Shown here: positions 1 to 20,000 of the stretch, piece by piece | How positions within the stretch are numbered: the stretch's first letter is position 1 | How the letters are laid out: each line of letters opens with the position of its first letter | Source of the DNA: Armadillidium nasatum | Taxonomy: Eukaryota > Arthropoda > Malacostraca > Isopoda > Armadillidiidae | NCBI GenBank assembly: GCA_009176605.1 | Contig: SEYY01023223.1 | Location: 25,001 to 45,000 of the forward strand | Direction: 5' to 3' | DNA: 20,000 bases | The notes under the pieces: model-generated | The model's input: only the letters and a program-made list of their open reading frames with translations | Databases searched by the model: none | Told to the model about the DNA's origin: nothing | Translations under genes and position numbers: made by a program

Positions 1-2760
<2,760 letters not shown>

Positions 2761-2836
2761 TACCTTCGTGGTGTGGTGGATAGCGCGTTTGCTTGCTATC
2801 TGAAAGGTCAGGGTTCGAGTCCCCAATAGCAGATTA

Positions 2837-2841
<5 letters not shown>
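2761..2841 (+). mobile_element. tRNA-derived SINE-like unit / tRNA pseudogene
   Basis: The unit has an internal RNA polymerase III promoter of tRNA type. An A-box-like TGGTGTGGTGG lies at 2769-2779 (one mismatch to the consensus), and a perfect B box, GGTTCGAGTCC, at 2812-2822. The spacing of about 33 bp is normal for tRNA. The bases that would form the acceptor stem do not pair, and the outer T-stem pairs are mismatched, so this is not a functional tRNA. A short A-rich tail (AGATTAAAAATT) leads straight into a (TA)n tract, as is common for SINE 3' ends. SINE is the preferred reading. A lone decayed tRNA pseudogene is the alternative. Confidence 0.6.

Positions 2842-2925
<84 letters not shown>
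2842..2925. repeat. (TA)n microsatellite
   Basis: About 84 bp of pure TA, directly after the A-rich tail of the SINE-like unit. It is probably seeded from that tail. Confidence 0.96.
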
Positions 2926-2928
<3 letters not shown>

Positions 2929-3056
2929 TTTTGCTTGCTTTTAATTAATTGGAAATGGTAAATAGACAACTTTGCATTTGATTAAAATAAAATAATATCT
3001 TTTCATTTAAAATTAAATGAAGCATACATGTTAAAAAAATAATAAAAAATAATTAT

Positions 3057-3193
<137 letters not shown>

Positions 3194-3350
3194 ATAACGA
3201 AAAATAAATGAAGCATTGATATTTAGTATTTATATTATAATGCAACTAACATTTTATATTAATTTATCTAAAGCCATTATCAAAAAAGAATAAAAATATA
3301 ACAAAACTATAATTAATATAAATGCCACAATATAACTATAGAAATATAAA

Positions 3351-4410
3351 ATGAAAAATAATAATAAAATAACACAATTTGTCTTAAAGAGGTCACTCCA
3401 GAGTAAACGTTTACAGTCTATTTCTCCCCGAAACTCTATAATGTGCTTGCTAGATATACAGTCCCTTTTCCCTAATATTCCTATTCAACTCACTGTTAAC
3501 CTACTTACACAACACATTTTCCAACAACGAAATCACTTTTACAATCTTAATCGTAATACCTTTTCTACTCTACTATCTTTAGCCACGTCTGATACGTTCT
3601 TTATCTTTAATGACACCACCTTTCAACAAGGGGACGGAGTAGCTATGGGTTCACCTTTAGAACCCATACTTGCTGATTTTTTTTACATCACCTGGAATCT
3701 TATTTTTCCCCCTCTCCTTAGGTCTCTCAACCTACATTTTATCAACGTTATGTAGATGATATTTTCTTTTTATTTCCATTCGTTACACATGCACAGAAAT
3801 TCCTTTCCCACATTATCACCCTTAACCCCAACATTCAATTTACCATAGAACATCAACAATCCAACACTCTTCTTTTATTTAACATATTTTGGTTACTAAT
3901 TCATCGGAATCTTTTCATACTTCTGTTTATCGTAAACCTACCTTCACTCCTCTATCACTAACTTCTACAGTTCAGCACCTTCTTAGCGTAAACCAATACA
4001 ATCTTGGCCTTCATACACAGAGCCTTTGTAATTTCATCATCTTATTCCAATCTCCATAGTGAATTCGAATTTTTGCACAAGTTATTCAGCACTCATAATT
4101 ATCCCCCTAACTTGACTACTCACCACATCTTTCACTTTGTCAACAATAAATATTATCCTTCATACCCTACTTCAACATCGTCAAAGAAAATTCTATATTT
4201 CAGCTTCCCATTTCTTAACCATTCATCGGTACTCATGACACGTTTGTTACGTAAGTTTTTTTTCACATCATTTCCCTCACGTCATTTTTTATTTCACCTG
4301 CAACACTCCTTTTAAAATCTCTTCTTTTTTTTCCCATATAAACCTTCCCTACCTTCACTGCTTACCTCCTCTGTAGTTTATAATTTCTCTTGTCCTTTAT
4401 GCAATAAAGA
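3351..4410 (+). mobile_element. Penelope-like retroelement relic (reverse transcriptase, endonuclease missing)
   Basis: This is a decayed reverse transcriptase of the Penelope-like class. In order it has a motif-A-like segment MCLLDIQSLFPNIP (about 3441-3482), the class-typical GDGVAMGSPLEPILADFF (about 3633-3685), then YVDD with its catalytic aspartates (3749-3760). Later come a NTLLLF-type block and finally VVYNFSCPLCN (about 4372-4404). In this class the last motif sits just before the GIY-YIG endonuclease, but no endonuclease follows. The sequence turns into a TATG-rich repeat instead. The frame shifts at the T run near 3678-3686, a TAG lies between that shift and YVDD, and more stops and shifts occur after 3900. 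It cannot make an active product. The 5' limit is uncertain. Confidence 0.82.
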
Positions 4411-4428
4411 TTTGCACTTGTGTGGGAG

Positions 4429-4474
4429 TGTATGTATGTATTATGTATGTGTGTATGCATGTATGTCTGCATAT
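4429..4474. repeat. Degenerate (TATG)n microsatellite
   Basis: Imperfect TATG/TGTA repeats at the point where the Penelope-like relic loses similarity. The repeat may mark the truncation breakpoint. Confidence 0.8.
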
Positions 4475-4951
4475 GCTGCTTTTTTGCTTTAGGTACACAG
4501 AAAGCAATTAATATTCATATGAGACATGCAAAATGATAATAAGGAAAAGCGACCAGTCATTCAAGTAACAAATCCTCATAAAATATGCATCTGTAAACAA
4601 ATAATACATAATAGAGCTTAAAATAGCTAAAACGGTGTTTTTATTATTTACTTTTATTTTGACCTTTGACCTTTGACCTTTTTAATATCAGTCAGTTTTA
4701 ATTGCTATTTGAATTAAAATTTTGATTTGGTAACCGATGCAGCATCCGGTACACAGCGACAGCCCTGAAACCAAGATTGTTCATGCTAGGTAATCTCTTT
4801 CGTAATTTCTTAATTTTAAAGCAGTCAAATAAAGAACGAAATATTTCTTATCTTTATCGACTAGAATCACTTACGATGCACAACATAATTTGAGATTTCT
4901 TATAATACTCCTACTAAAATTTCCGCAGTTAAGCAACTAGTAAGTATTTAA
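4475..4951. other. Intergenic region, no gene seen
   Basis: AT-rich sequence between the two retroelement relics. It holds a triple direct repeat at 4660-4679 and a short GC-richer patch at about 4730-4790 that I could not assign. Confidence 0.6.
4660..4679 (-). promoter_or_regulatory. Triple AGGTCA direct repeat with 1-bp spacing (DR1-type)
   Basis: On the minus strand three perfect AGGTCA hexamers follow one another, each separated by one A (plus strand TGACCT at 4660-4665, 4667-4672 and 4674-4679). AGGTCA direct repeats with 1-bp spacing are the known DR1 binding pattern of RXR/USP- and HNF4-type nuclear receptors. No gene start is visible nearby, so it may equally be a short tandem repeat without function. 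Confidence 0.4.
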
Positions 4952-6897
4952 GTTTTTTTTTTTTTTTTTTTTTTTTTTTACAGAATGCCACCACTCACGG
5001 GCAGAGCCCTTTTCAAGGAGGGGGCACACACACATGCACAAAGCTCATTCAAACACACACACACACACACACACCTAACGCACAGCCCTCAGGTGGGCGC
5101 AGGCGGAAGCCTTGAAGAGTGGAAGATTAAATACAGGAGGAAAAATAAATGATGGTAGAGAGTTCCACAGAATAGAGGTGGCTGGAAAGAAGGAGGTACT
5201 ACAACGGGCTAGCCTGGGATTTCCCTACGTCCACACAAAATTGGTGCTAAAGCAGGGCACCCCTTGTGCAACGAGGACGACGCAACGGTGGAGGAATGCG
5301 AGAGGCCAATTCCCTCGAGCACCTGCCATTGTAGTACCTGTAGAAAAGAGATAGCGCGCCAACGTCACGTCGCAGAGACAGAGGGTCAAGTGAGTTTGAA
5401 AGTAGGGGACAGTTTATTAATCTCTTAGCTTTTGACTCAACCCTATCCAGAAGAGAGGAGGAGCCGGAACCCCCCCAAATGTGAGAACAGTACTCCATAC
5501 AAGGACGAATAAGACCCTTATATATTTGGAGTAACTGCTCAGAAGAAAAAATTCTCGCAATCTGAACAGGACTCCCAGCTTCTTAGAGGCCGCTTTAGCA
5601 ACCATTGTAATATGTGGTTTCCAAGACAGTTTGTTGTTTATGTTAAGACCAAGAATGTTAATGTTATTTACAGGTGAGACGGGAGAGCCATCGAAGAGGA
5701 TAGGAAAGTTAGGAGGTGTTTTTGAGAGGGAGATGTGAAGAAGTTGAGTTTTTAAAGAGTTGAATTTTACAAGGTTGCTATGACCCCACCGGGAAGTCCC
5801 ATCCAGATCGGCAAGAATGGAATCGGAAAGTTGAAGACGAGAAGCAAGTCTAGAAGCAAAAGAGGGAGCAGATTTGAAATGAGTACAAGAATGCAGAGTT
5901 GAATCATCAGCATAAGAGTGAACAGAGTTAGAAGTGCAGTGGAGAAGATCGTTAATGAAAAGTAAGAATAAGGTTGGAGATAAAACAGAACCCTGAGGAA
6001 CACCACAGTTGACAGAAAAGGAGGAAGAGGTCGCTCCATCCACAAGAGCCGAAATGGAACGATCTGAGAGAAAACTAGACAAGAGTAAGCAAAGGGAAGG
6101 AGGAAACCCAAAGGAAGGGAGCTTAGAGAGCAGTGACGCATGCCATACCCGGTCGAAAGCCTTGGATATGTCAAGCGCCACCACACAAGACTCCCCGAAG
6201 TCCCTAAGGGCAGAAGACCATAGATCAGTAAGATAGGAAAGTATGTCACCAGTTGACCTCGAGCGACGAAAGCCATACTGGTGATCAGAGAGAAGAGAAT
6301 GAGACTCCAAATGATCCAGGAAATGAGAGTTGAGGAGAGTTTCAAAAATTTTAGATAGAACACAAGTGAGAGCTATAGGTCGATAGTTAGAAGGGTCAGA
6401 ACGGCTACCTTTTTTCGGGATCGGCTGAACAAACGCACGCTTCCAGCATAGAGGAAAAGTATTAGTATTAAGGCATAGAGAGTAGAGCTGAACGAGGACA
6501 GGGGCCAGCTCGGAAGCACACTCCCTCAGAACACGAGGAAGGAATGCCATCCGGGCCACTGGCCTTCCTGACGTTCATAGATTTCAGGATCCCATGCACC
6601 CGATCATGAGTAATTATAGGTAGAGGCATGGGACACCTGAGAGGAGAAGTAGTAGGAGGAGATGTCAGAATCGAGCAGGGTGGAATTAGATGAAAAAAGG
6701 AGGCCGAAGAGATTAGCCTTTTCAGAAGGAGTATTAGCTATAGAACCATCAGAGCGAATAAGAGGAGGAAAGGCAGATTTACAGAAGTTGTTAGAGATAT
6801 TTTTGACAAGAGGCCAGAAATTTTTATCAGTAGGAGAGCCATGGAGGTCAGCGCACTTCCTTTTTATGAAAGTAAGTAGTAGTAAGTTGTTAAGGCT
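4952..6897 (-). mobile_element. Jockey-like LINE, 5'-truncated, reverse transcriptase with frameshifts
   Basis: A plus-strand T run (4952-4979) is the poly(A) tail, so the element reads leftward. From 5' to 3' it shows the linker between endonuclease and RT (FWPLVKNISNNFC, about 6800), the KASGPDGIP motif (about 6545-6575) and the RT core. The core has one open frame (5417-6559) with NYRPIAL, catalytic LDISKAFDRVWH, GVPQGSVLSPTLF and YADD, at about residues 58, 129, 186 and 216 of that frame. The C-terminal region with MEYCSHIWGG and YRYYNGRCSREL follows, then a stop near 5088-5090 and a 3' UTR with a (GT)n tract. Frameshifts occur near 6625, 6545, 5550 and 5270. The apurinic endonuclease and ORF1 are absent. 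The upper boundary is approximate and I found no clear target-site duplication. Confidence 0.88.
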
Positions 6898-7450
<553 letters not shown>

Positions 7451-7509
7451 GCTTACTGCTATATTTTGACAATATTTTATAGATTTTAACTTTTATAATC
7501 CATTAGGTC

Positions 7510-7619
<110 letters not shown>

Positions 7620-7848
7620 TTAAACAACGAATTAGAACCAGCTGTTGACAATATATTAGCAGTAAAATTTTAAAACTTTTTCTTTACTATTGTTGTCGCA
7701 CCAGAAGAGGAGGACATAGTTCCTTGAAATATTGTGTGTTTTAAATTTTTATTTCTATTTCTGCTTTTGCCGGTTTTAACACTTAGTTAATTCCCCTTAA
7801 TTTTAACTTTTTTATTATTTTTATTGTTTTATTTAGTGGTTTTATAGT

Positions 7849-8148
<300 letters not shown>

Positions 8149-8166
8149 TCTCGTTTTGTTTTTATA

Positions 8167-8185
8167 AGAGAGAGAGAGAGAGAGA
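8167..8185. repeat. (AG)n microsatellite
   Basis: About nine AG units, 20 bp after a (TA)n tract. The two make a compound microsatellite region. Confidence 0.9.
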
Positions 8186-8754
8186 AAGTGAAATTTGTTT
8201 CCACATTTATAAAATGTATCCCTTTAAAAATATTCTCTATTAATAGCAAAGAGAAATAGCTTTTTGGAGTAACTTCTAAAATTTTTTAAAATTTAATGAT
8301 TTCCATTGTTGTATCCATATTTCTTTCTATCTATGCATTATGCAGTTACAAATTAATAAGTACAATTGTTAAATTATATTTTGAACTTGTATTGAAACAT
8401 TGAAGTAGAGTATAGCAACTTCTTTCAGCAGTAAAGATGATTGGTGAAATGAATTGTGAGGAAATGTTGGGGGCTAAGCTCAACTGGAAAACCGATTAAT
8501 TGTTGATTTTTAAGAACAGGAACGACAAGTTACTAACAGTGAGTTTTTGTGGAATTAATAAATGTAGGAAAAGAAAAGGAACAGCTTCACATATAATTTT
8601 ACTGTTTAATCACCTAAATATAATATTAGCTTGATAAAATAGTAGAATTGTATTGCTTAATCAGGTAATATTCATTATCTAATTCAGCTTAGAAGACATG
8701 CAGTAAACTAAACACCCACAAAGTGTTTTTTTCTTCTTTTTTTAGTGTAAATAT
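8186..8754. other. AT-rich region, nothing recognised
   Basis: No open frame of note, RNA motif or repeat unit is visible on either strand. Confidence 0.6.
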
Positions 8755-9035
8755 ACAGGGACCCCTACAAATCACTGGAGTGCGGCTATAACGTGTCAAG
8801 AAACTAACAGCAAAGGAAATCCCTAAGCAAAAAGGAAAACCAACAGGAAAGAAAGATTAGATTTGATATATAAAATGTTCAAGGTCAACAAGAATGCAAA
8901 ACACGATCACTACGAAAGTAGGCAGATTCGTATAGGATATGTGCCAAGCAATCCCAGAGAGGGATACGGAGAAGATCAGGGTAGTATTGGCGTCGAAGGG
9001 TGGAGATGGCCTCGAAGTCCACTAAAAGATGAACA

Positions 9036-9093
<58 letters not shown>

Positions 9094-9295
9094 ACAGGAG
9101 GAGTAAAATGGGCAAGATGGGAGAGCCTCTAGGGTCAAAAGGAAGTCATAAGTAATATTGGTATGACCCAGACGTAATCGAGCCAGGACTACCTCCAGGA
9201 GGCGATTTCATCGACACGAAGACCACCGGAAAATGACGGGCTTGACGGCCCGGAGTTCTGAGCCACAAGTACCCCCAAAAATGGTACTCAAATTT
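8755..9295. other. Unclassified block of higher GC content, possible old repeat element
   Basis: This block stands out from its AT-rich surroundings by base composition. Short open frames exist on both strands. The minus-strand one (8885-9115) reads (SL)n from the GA repeat, then a mixed-composition stretch such as STLRRQYYPDLLRIPLWD. The plus strand has a short frame near 9160-9230 reading DPDVIEPGLPPGGDFIDT. I recognise neither. A fragment of a transposable element is more likely than a host exon because no splice pattern is evident. Confidence 0.35.
9039..9091. repeat. (GA)n microsatellite
   Basis: About 26 GA units inside the GC-richer block. It encodes Arg-Glu or Ser-Leu repeats that are not real protein. 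Confidence 0.95.
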
Positions 9296-10044
9296 GATAA
9301 GTAAAAGCTGCTCTTATTTTATCATTGAGGTTTTCCCAAGTTTTCTAGAGAAAAACTTAAAAAAAGTTTTTTCTCAACCAACCCTGGTTGCAGACCGACT
9401 GGATACATTAAATTCATTAAAGTCTTCCCAGCTTGAAAAATGAATAACATTTGCCAAATCTTTGCAGTTTAGTTTCTGAAAATTGAATTTTGACAAAAAA
9501 AATTCTTAAATTCCTTTTCATACTGGTGCCAAATTATTTGCATGTAAAGATACATAGTGAATATTCATATATCTTTCACTGCATGGATAGTATTGTCATA
9601 CGGACTTTTTTTGGAATTGACTTGAATGAAGATATATTAATTCTAAATACTATTGTGATTTCTTATTTGAACAAGTGTCGATAAATATTTGAGAAGCATT
9701 GAATTATAAAGAATGTTAACATTATAGTTTAAAACATTAAATGTTTAGCTACCTACAGTATTAATGAGCGCTTTAATTAAAGTAAAAAAATTTTGATCTG
9801 ACCAAAAAAAAAAAATTGTATCGTACATTATCGATTTAAATGTACTACTAGGGAAAAATTAGTGAAATAAAAGAATTTGAGCCAAATATTAGTAAATTAG
9901 AAAAAAAACTTTTTATGAACCATTACATGTACTTTGAGAAATAAGAAAATATTATTTTAAGCAATATAATAGTGTTTCTCTAAAGGTTAAGATATGAGAA
10001 AATATTTTACGTATTTACCATTATAAAAGAAATTTAGCTTTATA

Positions 10045-10497
10045 GTAGAAAGGTTCTCAAACCAGTTCAAAAAAACATTTAATTTTATATTTTTTGAATA
10101 ATCTAAATGTCAGTTTTTTATCTCTTATGCATTTCATGCAGATATGGAGGTTAAATACTGCAAAAATTCCCATTGCTATTCACGAAATATTTTTTGAATG
10201 CATTTGATTTTTGGTTGTATTCAATTTTATAAGATATTTTTTCAGCGAAATTAAAAAAGCTGTAATTAAAAGTCATCCAATTTCCTTAACTTTTTTTTTT
10301 TTTTGGTGTTTAATTAAGTAAATTATGTTGAGTCTTTCTTTGTTTTTGTTTAATTACTGCAAAATATTAAATATAAATAGCCCTACGACATTATAAATGT
10401 GTGACGCAGTTGCAAAAGTTTATCTGACCCAAAAGGGGTCGCGACGAAATAAATAAAAAAAAAAGAAAAAAAAAAAAAAAAGACTGAAAAGCCGCTA
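10045..10497. mobile_element. Possible hAT-type MITE remnant
   Basis: The left edge contains GGTTCTCAAACCAGT, close to the GGTTCTCAA core often seen in hAT terminal repeats. Toward the right edge lies GACCCAAAAGGGGTC followed by GCGAC (10426-10445), a motif frequently found near hAT ends, and then an A-rich stretch and AAGCCGCTAC. The terminal match is weak, no 8-bp duplication is evident and there is no transposase. Confidence 0.3.
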
Positions 10498-10784
10498 CAT
10501 GTAGTCAAATATTTAAGTAATAAAAAAATCTACATCAGAATAATTAGATGTTATCAAGGAAAAAAATTCAGAAAGAAGTAAAGAAACAATAAGGTGATTG
10601 CTTATTTTTATCAAGTTACTTTAATATTTATACTAGTAAGTAAAATTCTTTCAGTGTGAAAATAATGAATTAAATTTTATTTTAAAAACAAACATTTGGT
10701 ACTAAAACAAAGTATCAATATCACATTAAAATGTTTCACGAAAACAAAACATAGGAAAACTACACCCAAAAGGTGACGAAAGTC

Positions 10785-10844
10785 AATTTGAATCACTGAA
10801 ATTCATAAAAAAAAAAAAAAAAAAATTTGAATCACTGAAATTCA
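10785..10844 (+). repeat. 21-bp direct duplication flanking a poly(A) run
   Basis: AATTTGAATCACTGAAATTC plus one A occurs exactly twice, at 10785-10805 and 10824-10844. The copies are separated by one T and a run of A. The layout matches a target-site duplication around an insertion that kept only its poly(A) tail. Confidence 0.6.
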
Positions 10845-10884
10845 AAACACAATATAAACTTTCCAATAAAGGAGTTTTATTATA

Positions 10885-10975
10885 ACAAAAAAGATCAAAT
10901 TTTAAAAAAGTCAAATTAAAAAAAAAGGTCATTAAAAAAAAGGTCAAATTAAAAATAAAAGGTCAAATAAAACGC
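10885..10975 (+). repeat. Degenerate short tandem repeat with GGTCAAAT units
   Basis: Units of the type (A)n-GGTCAAATTAAAA recur about five times with variable A-run length and base changes (AGATCAAAT, AAGTCAAAT, AGGTCATT, AGGTCAAAT twice). Confidence 0.6.
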
Positions 10976-11184
10976 TTTCCAACAGTCAATTTATATATAT
11001 TTTTCATTTTTTGCATAGTTCAATTTTAAACAATTTTTAAATAAAAATTCTTCTCTTCCTATGTACACGATATATTATTTATCTATTACATGGAATAAAG
11101 TAAGGCATATTTTTTTTTATACAAATACAAAAAATATTAAGGTATCAAAACCTTTGAAAAAGGCACTCATATTTTGAGATCAAT

Positions 11185-11185
11185 A

Positions 11186-11253
<68 letters not shown>
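11185..11253. repeat. (AAT)n microsatellite
   Basis: About 22 trinucleotide units without interruption. Confidence 0.95.
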
Positions 11254-11694
11254 GTTTCTGAAGCACTATACAGAAGTTAAGCTCTTTAAAGTTCCTATCA
11301 TACTGGGCTTCATTCATACTTTTCAAAAGCAATTAATTCAAATTCAAATCTAAATAGATTAAAAAAATAGTTTTTTTTTCGAACATTATACAAATAATAA
11401 ACATTAAAAGCCTAAATATTTTAATTAAAGATAAATAATAGAAAAAATAATTTTTACTAAAAAAAATGAAGTCTAACCTTGTTGCTGTCATGCCAACTTC
11501 TTTCATCAAAATACTTGCTATCACAATACATACGCAAACAATTAACAATTACTTTTTTTTTATCTCCATATTTAAAGCTAAATATCAAGTCAAAAATACT
11601 CTATAAGAAAAAAATGAAAGAATTCCAATATTAAAACCTTATTCCAATGAACATAGATCTGTGGACATTCAAGACCATATACGAGCAACAATAA

Positions 11695-11754
11695 CAACAA
11701 TAATAAATCAATCATTTACTCAATCAACAATAATAAATCAATCATTTGCTCATT
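11695..11754 (+). repeat. Tandem duplication, 30-bp unit x 2
   Basis: Two adjacent 30-bp copies starting CAACAATAATAAATCAATCA. They differ at two positions near their ends (TTACTCAAT against TTGCTCATT). Confidence 0.85.
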
Positions 11755-11862
11755 CTTCAAACAATGTATTAAACTATTTCCTTTTATCAGTCCATTAGCT
11801 TTAATTTTTTTTTAAAGAATTATAACAAACTACACGCCGTACTTTCTCTTAACTAAAAATAT

Positions 11863-11939
11863 AATCTCAGTAAAGGACAGCCTTGCTGAATCTCAGTATG
11901 GGACAGCCTTGTAAATCTCAGTATAGGACAGCCTTATTA
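11863..11939 (+). repeat. Minisatellite, 25-26-bp unit x 3
   Basis: Three head-to-tail copies at 11863-11888, 11889-11913 and 11914-11939 share AATCTCAGTA and GGACAGCCTT. They differ mainly between these blocks and at their ends. Confidence 0.9.
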
Positions 11940-12039
11940 ATTGCAAAATTGCTAATGAAATAAATTGGTTAATTTTTAAATTTAAGGTAAGTATACATAA
12001 AGTAAATTTTATCTACATGTCTTTTGGTAAGAAGTTTTT

Positions 12040-12212
<173 letters not shown>

Positions 12213-12421
12213 TAATAAGTTAAAAATTAAAGGCATTTCTATATACAAACATACACTTTATGTACAATATTAAGGCATCATATATACAAACAAAAGTTTC
12301 TGCAAAATCAAAATTACAAACTTATATGTATGAGATTCGTGGATTACCGAGGCTTTCTCTGACAGTTAAACACAAGCAGAGAAAACTGAAGAAATTACTT
12401 ATTAAAGCTGAATAAATTTTA

Positions 12422-20000
<7,579 letters not shown>

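Larger units (their letters stand above)
9296..11184. other. AT-rich intergenic region, no gene
   Basis: Almost 1.9 kb with many A and T homopolymers. The longest open frame (64 codons, 9490-9684) has no motif and its composition follows the local AT bias. Small repeats and a possible MITE inside it are listed separately. Confidence 0.6.

Noticed and set aside
2761..2841. Functional tRNA gene
   Set aside because: The A and B boxes are present, but the acceptor stem does not pair and the T stem has mismatches, so a SINE or pseudogene is the better call.
6009..6236. Plus-strand open frame of 75 codons, rich in Glu, Arg and Ser
   Set aside because: It is the antisense of the LINE reverse transcriptase on the minus strand. 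The frames at 5112-5354 and 6662-6979 are antisense shadows in the same way.
10885..10975. AGGTCA motifs as a second nuclear-receptor site cluster
   Set aside because: The units vary in spacing and sequence and look like a decaying A-rich tandem repeat rather than a set of ordered half-sites.

Overview
The window looks like the nuclear genome of an arthropod, probably a crustacean. It is very AT-rich and holds spliced exons with canonical GT..AG introns, several retroelement remnants and an exceptional load of long (TA)n microsatellites. Fourteen tracts add up to roughly 3.1 kb, about 16% of the window. The crustacean assignment is an inference from the microsatellite load, the Jockey-like LINE type and an arthropod-type transmembrane semaphorin. 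No species can be named from sequence alone.

The one real gene is on the minus strand in the right third (13600-20000). Nine exons, whose splice sites and reading phases all agree, encode the C-terminal 444 residues of a class-1 transmembrane semaphorin (Semaphorin-1A / Fasciclin IV type). In order they give the end of the Sema domain, a PSI domain with its DPYCAW signature, a stalk of about 165 residues built from three symmetric phase-1 exons, one membrane-spanning helix, a cytoplasmic tail of about 81 residues and a TGA stop. The 5' part of the gene lies beyond the right edge. Because the exons are short and split, simple ORF finding does not show the gene.

The left half (1-7450) is repeat territory. 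It holds the 3' end of a Jockey-like LINE on the plus strand (1-724), a short tRNA-derived SINE-like unit (about 2761-2841), a Penelope-like element relic that stops just before its GIY-YIG endonuclease (3351-4410), and a second, 5'-truncated Jockey-like LINE on the minus strand (4952-6897). All are broken by frameshifts or stop codons. (TA)n tracts separate them.

The middle (7450-13600) has no recognisable gene. It is AT-rich sequence with (TA)n, (GA)n and (AAT)n microsatellites, one unclassified block of richer base composition (8755-9295), a possible hAT-type MITE, a tail-only retroinsertion with a 21-bp duplication, and small tandem repeats. The part next to 13600 probably includes the semaphorin 3' UTR.

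I found no convincing novel biological system. The most interesting points are the modular, frame-neutral stalk exons with a hinge-like Cys cluster, an intron that is about 85% (TA)n right up to its donor site, and a triple DR1-type motif.
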